This document shows, in pieces, positions 1 to 12,670 of a stretch of 64,000 bases of DNA. Every line of letters starts with the position of its first letter. Position 1 is the stretch's first letter. The stretch spans positions 16,094,780 to 16,158,779 of the forward strand of contig NC_089280.1 in the NCBI RefSeq assembly GCF_963678975.1. Direction: 5' to 3'. The notes under the pieces are model-generated. The model was given only the letters and a program-made list of their open reading frames with translations, did not search any database and was not told where the DNA came from. The stretch comes from Dysidea avara. Its lineage: Eukaryota > Porifera > Demospongiae > Dictyoceratida > Dysideidae. The position numbers and the translations under genes are program-made.

Positions 1-500
1 TCTTCAGTGCCGGAATCAGGCAGCACCCACGCGCTAGATCACGCGATGATGGTAACGCGCTGGCTAATAAATTAGTTTGGCGGTGGCGGCGCCCACCCAT
101 ATTAAGGGACGGTCCCATGAAAAACCTAATGAGAAAAGTACCCACATCCTGTATTATTGTATTGTATTAATGCTTTACAGTGACCAGCACTGAAGGTCTG
201 CAGCAACATGTGCTGCAGCCTTAGGATTACCTAACCTAATTTCAAGGACTTAAACTTAGTGACTTATAGCTGAAAAGGTGTAACAGAAAAGGGGCCAAAG
301 TAAGGAAAAAAATCCCTCCAACCACAGGAATCGAACTGCAGGTCACCCAATGTCTAGTCACGGTCGGGGCCACACTCAGTCTCCTCCAGGAGGGATGGAT
401 TTTCTTCCTTAATCTTAAAGTCTGTGTTTTTATTCTCATAGGACAAACCCAATGAAAATTGCCAATGCATGAATTGAATGAAAACTTGAGGGTGGGTTTT
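1..500. repeat. Left-edge repeat block, paralogous to 14641-14925
   Basis: The first 145 bases (ACCCACGCGCTAGATCACGC onward) and bases 425-530 match 14641-14925 closely and in the same orientation. In this copy a SINE lies between the two halves; at 14.8 kb the halves are contiguous. This is probably the left end of the large duplication. No coding sequence is seen. Confidence 0.7.
148..415 (-). mobile_element. tRNA-derived SINE, copy 1
   Basis: On the minus strand there is a tRNA-like head with a B-box-like CAGTTCGATTCC, then a body shared with 14927-15085 (GGAGGGATTTTTTTCC, CCCCTTTTCTGTTACACC, CAGTGCTGGTCACTGTAAAG). The paralogous site at 14.82 kb lacks it, so it inserted into this copy after duplication or was lost from the other. 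The A box is weak and family membership is inferred. Confidence 0.55.
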
Positions 501-537
501 TAGTTGGGACCATTTTTGAATTTTTTTCTAGTAGTTG

Positions 538-733
538 ATATGGTACTTAAAGCTCTCTAACTGATAAACATATCACGGGGTGGGGAAGGGCTGCACTTCA
601 ACATCCCCATATCAGCCACAGCATGTGTTGAAATAAATTTTGCATAGCTGTGCCGTTTTAGCTCACATCACACTCATTGCTTTGTTGCTTACTCCACAGC
701 ATCAACAGCGTACCATAATCCTAAGAATATGAT
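538..733. repeat. Segment inverted relative to its paralog at 17692-17916
   Basis: This ~200 bp stretch is the reverse complement of 17692-17916, while sequence on its right aligns in direct orientation between the two duplication copies. Either a micro-inversion or an element that inserted in opposite orientations would explain it. Confidence 0.65.
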
Positions 734-897
734 AGCTACTGTAGGTGGATTGGTAAATACCACCGTTTCCAAAACAATACTAACACTGGAATAAAACACA
801 AGTGTGCATACGTATAGCTACTTTAATAATTTGTGCTTGATCAGAATGTTTTGCACAATTACCAAAGCCTTCATCCTACATAACTGCTGTTAGTAAT

Positions 898-1111
898 CAG
901 TGAACCCTTGGTTATCTGAATCCCAATGTATCTCACAATATTTAATGATAAAAGTGTTCAGATAGCTAAGTTAATTGTTCGGATAACTGACATTATACAA
1001 AGCTCTGTTGAAATACTCTAATAGAACATGTATCTGTACTCAAAATACTCTAATACACCGGTAGAACAATCGTTTCCAATTTTGAGGGTACGGATAAGTG
1101 AGGGTCTACTG
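898..1111. mobile_element. pogo/Tigger-like MITE (copy A)
   Basis: Imperfect terminal inverted repeats: CAGTGAACCCTTGGTTATCTG on the left pairs with CGGATAAGTGAGGGTCTACTG on the right. The CAGTG-CCCT-TATC ends are typical of pogo-type MITEs. It contains two copies of the ATACTCTAATA motif. The paralog is 18044-18268, so it predates the duplication. Confidence 0.6.
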
Positions 1112-1296
1112 TATCATATAATATATTTACCAACAACCCAGACCCCAATATTATACCAGTGATCTATATATCACATTTTCAGGTGTGTAGTTCTTGGACC
1201 CAATCACAATGAATTTGTTTGGAAAGTAGGACCTCCTGTCATTTTCACCGATCTGGATTGCTTTAAACTTCATGTCACACATTCATAACAATAGTA

Positions 1297-1713
1297 TTAC
1301 ATATTCTGTGACTCCAAATACTGTGCAATGGCATAAACACCTTTATTAATAAATCCTTGCTGGCTACCTACTGGACAGTGAGCAATAATAACAGCAGTTT
1401 TAGTTGCCTGAAGAGTAACTGCTTCACCTCCTGTTCTTGCATACACAACGTTGTCATCTTGTCTTATAAGAATGTAGTAATAACCCTCAACGTGCACACC
1501 GGTAGTCTCGAAAAAGGTAAAGTCTTTGGTTCTGAAACATCTTGCAATAGTTTGGCGTTCTTGTGTTTGTAACTTTAACGCATTAGGATGAGCTTGGGTA
1601 GTCCAAGAGTCACCATTGTCCAGTCCAATGATACATGCCTTATCACAGTGTACTGCTCCAGCTACATCTTCTGTCTGTGCAATCAGACTGTCAATGTAGC
1701 TATCCCAACTCAT
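1297..1713 (-). CDS. Profilin, copy A (138 aa, intronless)
   Basis: Profilin binds monomeric actin and poly-proline ligands and controls actin assembly in the cytoplasm. The predicted start MSWDSYIDSL matches the classic profilin N-terminus (MSW-x2-Y-[VI]-D) with the Trp3 and Tyr6 that contribute to poly-proline binding. The C-terminus GFINKGVYAIAQYLE matches the profilin C-terminal helix. Length 138 aa is that of known profilins, which fixes the start at 1713 although the frame stays open upstream. No intron is needed. Copy B at 18496-18912 differs at only eight residues: R53G, T55A, E69K, H74Y, Y78T, L82F, G95A and I122T. Both copies look functional. The family call rests on residue pattern and length; which copy is expressed cannot be told. 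Confidence 0.88.
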   Translation of the reverse strand: MSWDSYIDSLIAQTEDVAGAVHCDKACIIGLDNGDSWTTQAHPNALKLQTQERQTIARCFRTKDFTFFETTGVHVEGYYYILIRQDDNVVYARTGGEAVTLQATKTAVIIAHCPVGSQQGFINKGVYAIAQYLESQNM

Positions 1714-3541
1714 CTTGAGAAAATAGGCCTGTACACACATAATAATATTTATAGCACCTTGAGATGAATGAGAAATAGTAAAACACATAGCTCTAGTACC
1801 CATACATAAGACAGTTAAAAATACAAGAGGTATTTTATTATATTTCATTAGATCATTTACTTCTTATTGTCCCTCAACTGTGCCTTAGCTATATAATTCA
1901 TGTAGTGCATTGCCTTCTAATGCCTAACTGACGAGTGGACAACAAATTACGAATACGAATAAGGGTAAGACCTTAAAGTTCAATATTGCAAGTAGCTAGG
2001 CTATGGAACACTCCAAACCAGGAGGAAGCCAAACTCCCTTATATGAATAGCAAGAAAGGTTCCAGACACTTGGATACAGAACAAAGGAGGCTCCAGGAAA
2101 TCAAGAGATATTATGTCTTGTGGAACCAGTGAGAACCCTAATGGACTACCAAAGAATATGGGAAAAGACACAGGCATGCTCCATGTATGCATCCAACCAT
2201 GCACATCTCTTGTTCATGCTTTTAGCTACGACAGCAGAACGATGGCACAAGACGTGTCCACATTTCAGAGGAGGTTGGAAACATGATAAGTACTATACGA
2301 AAACCTTTTCATATTAATTACATTTTTGAGATTCTAAGATGGCTTGCAGTATTGAAATGGTGGTTACAAGATAGCCATGAATTGTTCTCATAAGTTTTGT
2401 GTGCAGCTATAGAGTTGGGCATATGAGATTGCCACTGTCATGTCTTCGTAGATGCACTGACTTGAGCATCACTATTTTCTTCCTATTTTCATACGAAACA
2501 TTGTGTGGTTGCACATGTGTGCATGCAAATCTTGGAGTATGCTACCATCCCGAATTTGGAAGGTGTGTACAGCATCCTGAGGCCTGATTTGTGTAGTAGC
2601 TAGCCTAAAAACATGCATATGTACGTGACCACACTAAGTATTTCGTATGAAATTGCAAGTGTTGAATTTGAAACCACTGCAAACCCATTAATTAAGTTCA
2701 TTTGCATGCCACCAACCTCCTCTGTATCATAAGGACTCATGGTACACCTCAAATGGTACGGATCAAGACTAACAAAGCACCATAAATACATGTGGGCAGT
2801 TACTTTCCCCCTTGCATGTATGCACGCACACAGAGAGTAAAAAGGCAGTAACATGGAGTAGAACAAACCTCATTATATTATGTGCAAGGCTATATACCTA
2901 CTGGTATGCACAAAAATTTCAGCAATAACAATAGCAAATATGTAACCAACCGTATACATGCAGTGAGACTTCTGAGTGAAACTTGAGTCTCAGCCAGTCA
3001 CCTATGGGTCAAAATATCATGGTCTAAATAAACAGGTGGTAGTATATTAAACAAGTGGATCATAGTGCATATAAAGTATTCTTATTTTGAGGGTAAAGTT
3101 GGCCTTTTTAGAGAGGTGGCTCAACTGTACTGCTTAGGGAGGAATCACGAATTGTGGGTAGCTACACTGGTACTTGTAAGGGGATCACGATAATATGGGG
3201 ACATACCGAGGTTCTACTAGTCGCAGGCAGGAAGTTGGAACTCAGGAGACCATGAATTATGAATAATAAAGGTAGCTTTCAGCGCGTTCAAGTGACCATC
3301 CAAACTCACAGTGTCTTAACTGTTGTCAAGACTTTTCAATGTGGCAATTAGATCTACAATCCCCCGACACGATGATTGATGTGACGATCCCGCAATCCAC
3401 AACCTAGAGTAGTGCGTTCATTAGAATTAAACCAACTCCTGGCCCAGGTATGAACTCACCTAATATGGAATACGTACGCATTGGTATGGATGCAGCAATT
3501 TCGCGTGTGAAAATTTTCTGACGTATATATGGCATATATAT
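1714..3541. other. Non-coding spacer between profilin and CTG tract, copy A
   Basis: Duplicated at 18913-20840. A short open frame at 2001-2204 (minus) is kept in the other copy only because the DNA is nearly identical; it has no recognisable domain. No gene is called here. Confidence 0.6.
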
Positions 3542-3814
<273 letters not shown>

Positions 3815-4428
3815 ACATGCAGTCTTGTGGTGCACACAGTCAGACTTGATAGAATTTTCTGTTACAGGGACTTGTCTGCAGTCAGCTATACACTAACTGC
3901 ATGACCAACAAAATGTAGCCTCCCAGATTTGTCTACTGACTAGTAGCATCTGGGTAGATTGCACAGTGCACAGGGGTGTAAACGATCTATATTATGCACA
4001 GTGAGTCATCTCATCTTGAGTTGACTTCCCTATTCTACACTGGCATTATCCATTTTGTTCATTAGTGCACAATTTCACATAGCCGATGTCTTACATGTAT
4101 ATGTATCACTGTTGTATTGTCATATCTGATAAATAAACAAACATACACAAAACTCAGTGAATAGAGACCACGTGTACTACACAGTCAGCACTGCAGGTTG
4201 TCATTAGTCCTTTTGATTGGCCAACATCAAGTCCCTCAACAGATCCACCATGCATCCTCCCATAGTACAACACATCGGATGACTGAGCTGACCCAATCCT
4301 CCATATCACCACATGTCCATTTTGTGTAGTAACACACAACATCTTGTTCTATTAAGAAATACTGTTGTAAGCTGTGTATATAGCTATGTGTGTGCTTGTC
4401 ACAATGTGCATGTAAAAGTTTCTGAATA

Positions 4429-4626
4429 CAGTGGTCCCTCTATTATCCGAACTCATTGGCGTTCAGATAATCAAATTGAATCTGTTCATTTATATACAGG
4501 GCCCCATTCAATTACTCTATAACAGAATGCACACCCCTAGACAAAATACTCTAATAGAACAGTCACTTATACTGTTCAGATGAATGTTTGGTTAATAAAT
4601 GGCCAGCCAATAATGAAGGACCACTG
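4429..4626. mobile_element. pogo/Tigger-like MITE with TA target duplication
   Basis: Left end CAGTGGTCCCTCTATTATCC and right end ATAATGAAGGACCACTG are inverted repeats flanked by TA on both sides. It carries the ACTCTAATAGAACAGTCAC motif. The paralog at 24517-25043 has a second element inserted inside it. Here it lies in the intron between the last two exons of the WD40 fragment. Confidence 0.75.
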
Positions 4627-5149
4627 TATCAAATTCGAAAGTCAGAATTACAAAATGCAATAGCCGTGTTCCCTTGATTAGTTTAATTCCCTTTGGTATA
4701 CACTAAGAGAGTTGGTTTTTCAAGTGTGCTACACACCACCAACATTTACCTGTTCACAGAACTTGAGGTAAGTCAGCGTAAACCATCCATGTATCAAGCC
4801 TGATGCTGACAACACTTGCTGCAGTTCAAGCGTATCCCCACTGTAAACCCTGACCGTCTGTGAACACAACAAAAGAAGCATCGTGAATGATGTCACTAAG
4901 AAACAAGATTGCAAGCAGTACCTGATCATCTGAGCTGGATGCTAATAATGACACTCCATCCAAAACAGACCAGTCTACACTAGTTACAGCCATTGTGTGT
5001 CCCTTAAGCACAGCCAACCTGTATAATAATGCAAGGAGGTATAGTAAAAATATTATTTCATGTACACAAACATTAGTGGCCCTACATAGGCAATAATTAT
5101 CCATGGTAAATGGAAAACTCATAGTTTAATAATATCATTAAAAATTATG

Positions 5150-5300
5150 GTCCAACAATAACATGTAGTGGAACAAAAGAATAGTGGTATTGCAACATAG
5201 CAATGTGGGAAAATCCCTATATTGGAATGTTAATACCATCTACCACATGCTATGTTGCATATTATCACCATTCATGTTTCACTGCTTTTATTCACTGGAA
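5150..5300. mobile_element. Degenerate palindromic MITE
   Basis: Imperfect foldback (GTAGTGGAACAAAAGAATAG against a right arm ending in TTCACTGCTTTTATTC), related in sequence to the near-perfect palindrome at 30284-30538 and to 25605-25740. Confidence 0.5.
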
Positions 5301-5444
5301 TAGTAGTTCTTATAGCATAGTTGTTGTATTAGGGTGACTGCTTTATTAGAGTATCTTCATCTCAAATGAGTGATTGACACAATAGATCAAGGAGTGAGCA
5401 TGGTTACTTTGTCTTGATTTCTACAGCAAAACTGCAGCTGATAT

Positions 5445-5481
5445 TATCAGGAGCTTATGAGTGGCTCATAAGCTCCTGATA
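5445..5481. repeat. Perfect 17-bp hairpin present in only one duplication copy
   Basis: TATCAGGAGCTTATGAG, a TGG loop, then the exact reverse complement. Copy B at about 25870 reads straight from GATATTAT into AAACGC without it. Confidence 0.85.
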
Positions 5482-6077
5482 TTATAAACGTTGTTGGGTG
5501 TGGTCACTGTTTTAAGGGTACTCTGATCATTGGTCTATGCCTTCTAATTTCGGTAGTGATCTGATTGTAGCGTAAGTGCAGCTTCAGATATCTACTCCCT
5601 CTTACAGTAGCACAAGTGCTTCAAATAGCATTGCGGTATCTAAATGTGCTCCTCTAAGAAAAGTGTCAATATGAATATGTGATAATTAATGCCTCGGTAT
5701 GGTTTCCTGGCATGAAGAAAAAGAAGATACCATATAATCAATTATAAAAGGAAAGTACAGAGGGCAGACAATCATCAGAACCAGAAAAGGCAAATGCCAC
5801 ATGAGCGTTCTCATGTGAGTTTGTAGTTGTGGCATAAAATGGTAATCATGTGTTACTTTATTTAGCTTCTATAGCCTTGTGACTGTGGTCAAGCAGGTAG
5901 GTGGGTGGGCCAGCAGGCAGACCTTGTACATACATGCATGCTGCTAGAAATAGCAGTACTTACTCCTTCCAGTCTGCGCAGTGCCATACTTTAGTGGTCT
6001 GGTCTTCAGAACAAGTTGCTAATCTCTCATCAGATGGACTCCAGCATATGCTCCATATTTCAACTCTACAACCAAGC

Positions 6078-9000
6078 AAGCAGGCATGACACAGCCTAGA
6101 CTATATAACTAGTCTGGCAACTACATATTTTAACTGTTTATGGTCGTGAACTTTGCTATAGCTATCATAACTATACTTCGCTATAATATAGTAGACTTTC
6201 ACCCAGTCACCCCCCTAATTCCCCCAAAGAAAAAATCAACAGAGCTAGGCTGCGGGCTATAGCCTGAATGGGAAGCTATGCATATGTCTTTCAATAAGAA
6301 TCTAAATAAGAATCTGTTATCACAAGAAGCAAAAATCTTTAATTTTGACATACAGGTACTCACTGTAGGTAGAACTGCACTGTAGGGGTAGCTACCATAG
6401 TAACTTCCATACCTCCAGTTGATACACTTGTGACTAGGATCAAGAATTTGATTGTCGAAGTTTTGCCTTGATTTCACCTATTCTTGATTGTCAACTGTAA
6501 AAGTCTAGTAAATTATTGTGTTGCTAAAAATTAGACTTTATTGCCACTTTTGGGGACATCTTGATCGCTTGATTAAAAAATTAGCTTTAAAATGTACTTG
6601 ATTTCCACTTGTAGGGACATCTTGATCGGATGATTCACCATACAAAAACCACTTGATTGAATCCTGTTGCCAATTGTAAGTGTTTCAACAAACAGCATTG
6701 AAGTGACTACCCCTTGATTTGCAACCAGAGTCATATGTTAAAGCCAGCCAAGTCAACAGTCATGGACCAAAATTTGAAACCTATGACATGTAAAAGTCAT
6801 AGGTATTCACGTACTGGAATTGGCTCTTAGTCACAAGTGAAATTTTTGCTTCCTGGATCAAGACTTTGACTGTGGTCCTGCAGTCCATACCTACTTGACA
6901 CCCCTTGGCTATGTTAAGTCACCATGTAGAGAGTTCAGGTACGTAGCAAGTTAGAATCCAGCAAGAGACAAACCAAGTCAGCATTCAACCATGAAACTTT
7001 AGTCACTCTAAAGTATCTTACAAGTCTCAGATAGTTCAGCCACATAACAAATCACCCTGTACACACTATAGAGCTTTCAGCCATATAAGTACCATTAGTA
7101 TACTGTTATTATTAGCTTTATTTATTTGACACACATCATGCAGTGGTTACTTCCCTAGAGTATAATAGTGTTGATGTGGTTAATTAATACTTTGGAATAT
7201 GCAATTATTATAATTTTAGCGGCACATAAAATTTAGGATTTGCTCTGGCTGTTTTTCACGAGTGGATTTCTAGAGATGTGTGCCGGGAGCGCTCTGGCAC
7301 CTTCAAATGCCACTGGCCAGCTGAAACACGATCGCGAGGCTAGAGACATGGACAGCCTTTGACAGTTTCCCAGATGTTTTCTACATAAATCTCTTTCATT
7401 TTCAGTGGTGCAAGTGGTCTTGACATCCCAATATTAAAGCTGGAGATACCGTATGACTTGCTTGGCCATACATGTTCATATACCAATTGCCTACCCACCA
7501 CCCATGCACCATGGTTGGCTTCAATCACAGTGAAAATTTCAATCTCATATATTTACCTACCCAAGCTATACTGGATTAAAATGTTTAAAATCACATATCT
7601 CACAATCTATTGATGTGTGTAGACCGACTATTTTCCCAAATTAGGTCACATATATTTCTATAGAAAGGCAGGGCTAGTTTTGCACCCAAAAATCCTGTTT
7701 GTCATTGTATGAGGGAGAAAACCTTCAATAGGTCTTATACATTGCCTGTGATATACATTGCCTGTGGTAGTCTTTCATAAACCTTTTGCTGGTGAAAGTT
7801 CCAGGGACAGGTTAGTTTTTGTGTTTAATTCCTGGTGAGTCATTTTTGTCTATTATACACATTTTTAGACAAATGCTCGAGTTGAATGTTCTGAGGTGTG
7901 TACTAAACTGTATTTTAAATAATTTCATGATGTGGTGAATTTTATTACCAAGTTACCATCGTCCATAATAACATGCTAGGCACTTTCAACAAATGAGTTT
8001 CTCACAAAACCAGTAAACCTTCCATTATCAAGAGAATGTGTATAGTCAAGGTTGACGATCATTCAGTGATGGTATGAAACTAGCCTAGGACAGATGGCAC
8101 TTTTCTTATCCATGGTGGCAAATATTATCTATGAGCTAACCACTAAACAAGATATGTCATATTCCAGCGACTCCCTGCAACTTTAAGCTTGTAATTTGTG
8201 TTATGTGTTGCAATTCAAACTCCAGAAAAAGAAAAACAAATTTTAAGCTGTAAATTGTCAGATAGTGTTGTAGACAGCTTGACAAGTTTTTTAGTGACAA
8301 GATTTATGTCTATTTTCATGAATTATGGTTGTTTGCGATTGCAAAGTTTAGGTATATGGAACTAAAGACAGTGCTGTCTAACTGTCAAGTATGTTTATAT
8401 ACTACCATTGCTAGCAAGATCCATGTGATGTTGACATTTCATTTAATAGTATTTCTGCTGTGACCATGTTTTCCATCAAATCAAGGCTATCCCAGAACAT
8501 ACGACAACATCTGGGTACTGGACAAAACCTGTAAGGGCTAAGCTGGTATATGACTGTTTATTCTATCAAAATTAATAATGCCTAGACACAGTATAACCCT
8601 GTGAGAGAATGCAGAATACCACCTGCTGGAACAATACAACTACAACTTTGAGGCACTGACTTATTGAAAAAATTCAGCACCATGCACACAAAATTGATAG
8701 TGCAATGAAAAAATGTTCCAGGATGTTAGCTTTATGAATAAGTAATCTTTTAAAATAGAAAACAATGTCACTTAAAATTGTTTACCTGCAGGGATGGACA
8801 AACAGGGCCAGCCCCAAATGCTTTGGTGAATCCATATAATTTATACTGCATGTATGAAATAGTATGTACATATGTGGCTTGAAAACATGTTAATTGAAGT
8901 AATAGGTCCTTTGCATTATAATTTTATTTCCAAGTTTACTATCTATAAACAGCATTCACATGCAAGAATCTATTGAAAGCTGATAATGTACAAGTGTTTA

Positions 9001-9501
9001 GAAAATAATGAATTTGAGATCAATGTATTGAAACCATGATACAACATACATAGTTATGTGCCCTACACTGATTTGCGATTCACGTTTTTGTAAAGGTGAC
9101 GTGTGCACTAGAAAGTAGCTATAGGCTAAAACAACAACAACAAACTTAACAGGATTTGACCAAAGCAGGAGTTTTCTTTACGCACTTATGGTATGCCATG
9201 TATCTTGTTTCTTAATTCACTTATTAATCTTCAATTTCAGAAATACAGTAGTTTTTACTACTGCATTTGTTATGCTACAGATAAATGCATGTTCTATATA
9301 TAACTGACTATTTGAACACCGCTGTTTATCTGGCTATTGTATTAGATCTGTCAATATTGGTATTTGCAACAGGTTTTGTTGAGGTCCCCAAATGAATAAT
9401 GGTCTGTGCTACAAATTTTTATTGTACGATGAGATGGTTGTGGGGCTGTTTGAATTATGAATATCTACTATAAATGTATCTATGACTTAATCTTTATTCA
9501 G
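6078..9501. other. Intergenic, no gene seen
   Basis: AT-rich single-copy-looking DNA. A short internal duplication around GGGACATCTTGATCG occurs twice at 6550-6640. Open frames are short and lack domain or splice support. Confidence 0.55.
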
Positions 9502-11019
9502 TCATCCTCGTTTGAACCCAAAGATACTCTTATGTGCTCTGTGTGTTACCAGCTGCTGAGGAATCCTTAATATCTACCTTCTTGTTGTCATTCCTTCTGT
9601 GAAGAATGTCTGGAGAAGGCACGAATGCAATCTAAAATTATTTTAGGAAGGAGACTACTGTCCCTACAGGAGGAGTAAAAGAGTTTGAATCAACTTATTT
9701 TAAGAGCCAATCAGTGAATGAACTGAATCTGAAGAAGAAATTGGCAGGTAATGTAGATGTTACTTGTAGTGAATGTGCTGAAAACAAGCTTGACTGTGAA
9801 TCATATGATGAGCTGACATGCAAACATCATACTATCAAAGAACAATGTAATGATCCAATAATGGACCTAAACAGTAAGCACCAACATCAGTTGAAATCAA
9901 GTGAACTTGTTGATTTGCAGTTACGTGAAACTCCAGATCCAAATACATCAGAAATAACTAATCTTCTCAACTACATACAAAAGTGGAATTTTCCATTACT
10001 AAGGATGGAAATGGAGAACATTGTTCCAAGGGAGGTCACAGTGTGACTGTGGAGTTAAGATCATCAGCAGACCACGTGACATCCTTGGAAGTAAGAGATA
10101 ACCATGATGGTAGTTATGTAGCTTTACTTGAAGGGAAGAAAACTGGAGAAGCTGAGTTACATGTATCCATTGATGGAAGGTTTATCATAGGAAACCCCTA
10201 TAGCATTACTTTTAGAAACTACCATGCAGTAAAGTTACCTAGCAAGACAGTGAACAATAATTTTGATATGGGTAAACCTTGGGGTATTGCATTTGGCAGA
10301 AATGGAATATGGGCTGTTACTAACTATTCCAACCACTGTGTGCACGTGTTTGATGGTCAAGATCAGTTGATCAATTCATTTGGTAACAGAGGTAACAAGA
10401 CCGGTCAGTTCATTAATCCATGTGGTATTGCATTTGATGAGAGTAACCATTTATATGTAGTTGACAACATTAACCACAGAGTGCAAAAGTTTGATTTCAG
10501 TGGTAGCTACTTGCTGCATTTTGGAGGTTATGGCTCAGATGATGGAGAATTACAGTATCCACTTGGTATCAAGGCACATAACGGTTAGATATATGTTTCT
10601 GAGTGGGATAGTAGTCGTATATCGGTGTTCCAGTATAATGGATATTTTAGCTTCTCTTTTGTTTCCGACCAGTTGGATTACCCATTTGGTTTGGTGGTGA
10701 ATGCAATTACTTGTCACTGACTGTAACCTTCACTGCATTGCCAGATTCACTCTTGATGGTCATTATATTGACAAGTTTGGCACACATGAATTATCCCTGT
10801 AGTATTGCCACTGATGAAAATGGTCTTGTTTATGTGGGAGATGGAAATCATCGTGTGTCTATGTTTGACAGTGTTGGAAACTTTATTCATTGCTTTGGGT
10901 CCCAAGGATCTGCTAATGGCAAATTTCGCTATCTCAATGGGATTGATGTTAGCCCTAATGGTAGTGTATATGTTGCCGATGGCGACAACAAAAGGATTCA
11001 GATTTTTGCTGACTACTAA
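9502..11019 (+). pseudogene. TRIM-NHL-type RING/filamin/NHL pseudogene, intronless
   Basis: A broken copy of a RING-filamin-NHL protein of the TRIM2/3/71 type; such proteins are usually E3 ubiquitin ligases or RNA-binding regulators. Order of parts: a RING start (CSVCYQLL, then CCHSFCEECLEKA) interrupted by a TAA at 9568-9570; a cysteine-rich stretch near 9750-9850; a filamin-type Ig repeat (GGHSVTVELRS to GNPYSITF) at about 10030-10220; NHL repeats from 10265, including NPCGIAFDESNHLYVVDN and GSVYVADGDNKRIQIF. A frameshift lies between about 9980 and 10046, a TAG at 10586-10588, and another frameshift near 10700-10800. No introns are needed, so it may be a retrocopy or a decayed member of a single-exon family. 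Confidence 0.8.
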
Positions 11020-11021
11020 TT

Positions 11022-11818
11022 CACTCCCTTACATGCAGTATTGTAAATTATAGATTGGGTTGTAAATTATTGTAAAATTACATTCTGGTTAATTCCATGA
11101 TTGTACTAGTTACTTCTGATAACTTGTATGATAGTTTGAACATTTTAACTGAATCAGTGGAGTTGATCAATATATTTAGAATAGCACTGGTATCTACTTC
11201 ATGCATGGTGCAAGACTTGCTCTGGTGAACATGTTATACATTTTTTTCAACTTGTAGTGACAAAAATAAGTTTATTCCTACACAGTACATGTACAACCCT
11301 ATTTACATGTTTGGCACAATAGTATGTTTAAGTGAAGCTATGCATATTTCAATTAGACTGATATGTTGTGACTTGTGAGCTGGATTGAACAGTAAATTAA
11401 CATGTAAAACAACTAAACACATACAACTGTACTTCCTCACAGGTGCATGGTAATTTCATGTGCATGGCGCTGTGATTATTGTGCAGAGTGAGACGTTAGA
11501 AATGAAAAAAAATCATGAAAATTTATGTTAAAATTTCTGCATTTTAATGGTGTGACCTCAACATAACCCATTAGGACATACATAAAAACTTAGTGAGAGT
11601 AGTTCCATATATGGATATATTAAGAGATACAATTGATTTAGTATGCATGGGTGGTAGCAAAAATACAAATGTCATCATAAATGCTCTTTAGATTCGATTT
11701 TAAGAAATCTGTCTTCACATATCTTATGACATGTTTCTGCACCAAAATGTGAGGCATTATTCTGCATGGTTACTGAGAAAAAGTTTACTCAGTATTTTTG
11801 TGTTTTATTCTAGTATAG
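11022..11818. other. Intergenic, no gene seen
   Basis: AT-rich. GAGTGAGACGTTAGAAAT at about 11489 recurs as its reverse complement near 12772, so an older element may enclose the two MITEs between them. Confidence 0.4.
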
Positions 11819-12156
11819 CAGTGGCGGATCCAGGATGGGGCATTTGGGGCAAATGCCCCCCCCCCCCCCCCCCCCCTTCAAGAAATTGCATACAAGATCG
11901 AGATACTCTAATAGAGCAGTCAATTACTCTAATAAAGCAGTCACAATGTTCATGAAGCAGTGTAGCTTACCTATGAAGCTACAAATAGGATTTTATTTTG
12001 CATAACAGACGTGATATAGTTGGTAAGGATAACTAGCTATTATTGCTGTGACCTTTTTTTTTTTGGTCTTCAACTGGTTTTCAGCAAGTTTTTTTGGTCT
12101 TCAACTGTTTTTCAGAAAGGTGCCCCCCCTCTTTCGAAACTCTGGATCCGCCCCTG
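11819..12156. mobile_element. MITE with CAGTGGCGGATCC termini (family also at 22987-23708)
   Basis: Terminal inverted repeats CAGTGGCGGATCCAG and CTGGATCCGCCCCTG, flanked by a direct TATAG at 11814-11818 and 12157-12161. It contains a run of about 20 C residues and two CTCTAATA motif copies. The CAG-N-GGCG ends resemble hAT-type elements, but the 5-bp flank is shorter than the usual 8 bp, so the superfamily is uncertain. Confidence 0.75.
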
Positions 12157-12369
12157 TATAGTACAAATACAGAATGAAATTAAAATTTAAAAATCTGTCT
12201 TACAAAAATGTAGGTATTAACAAAAGGAACCTTCACTGTAAAGTCAGAGCCAGTAGGTAAAACCAAATTTCTAAAAAGTGTCAAAACATTATACTCTAAT
12301 AAACCATACATCATGCTCCCCCAAATTTAGGGGGGTTAGAATTTTGATTTTAAAAGTTATTGATCTTCA

Positions 12370-12670
12370 ATGAGCCTTATCCGCAATTATGTCACAACAT
12401 GAAAATAACGCAAAAATGGCAAAAAGTGTGGGGGCCAAGTGGGATACTTTGTATGGAAGGGATAACATTTCGAGATGTTCCACGTGAAGAAAGCATGAGA
12501 AAACTCTGGTGAGGCTTATTAACTATCTTACTATGTAGGGGCATGCATTTTCGTACTTCTCGAGTAGTCCTACGGTCTGCTTTTGGTTTCTTCCCAATGG
12601 TTCTCTGTACAAAAGGCCCCCACACTTTTCGCCATTTTTGCATTGTGACGTAATTGTGGATAAGGCTCAT
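12370..12670. mobile_element. MITE with ~65-bp inverted repeats
   Basis: ATGAGCCTTATCCGCAATTA at the left and its near-complement ending GGATAAGGCTCAT at the right. The arms also share GCAAAAATGGCAAAAAGTGT and GGGGGCC. No coding capacity. Confidence 0.7.

Larger units (their letters stand above)
4154..6065 (-). pseudogene. 3' fragment of WD40 gene (exons 8-11 duplicated)
   Basis: Four exons on the minus strand match the last four exons of the WD40 gene at 24247-31666: 5964-6065, 4922-5018, 4750-4857 and 4154-4348. Acceptors and donors are intact, the frame is open through all four, and the stop codon is the same. Upstream exons 1-7 are absent because the duplication ends at about 6077, directly upstream of exon 8. 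The encoded piece has WD40 features (a VEIWSICWSPSDERLAT strand, GHTMAVTSVDW). It has no start of its own, so it is called a truncated gene copy; transcription from a new promoter is not excluded. Confidence 0.8.

Noticed and set aside
2001-2204. 67-residue frame conserved in the paralogous segment
   Set aside because: Conservation equals that of surrounding non-coding DNA; no domain, start context or splice support.
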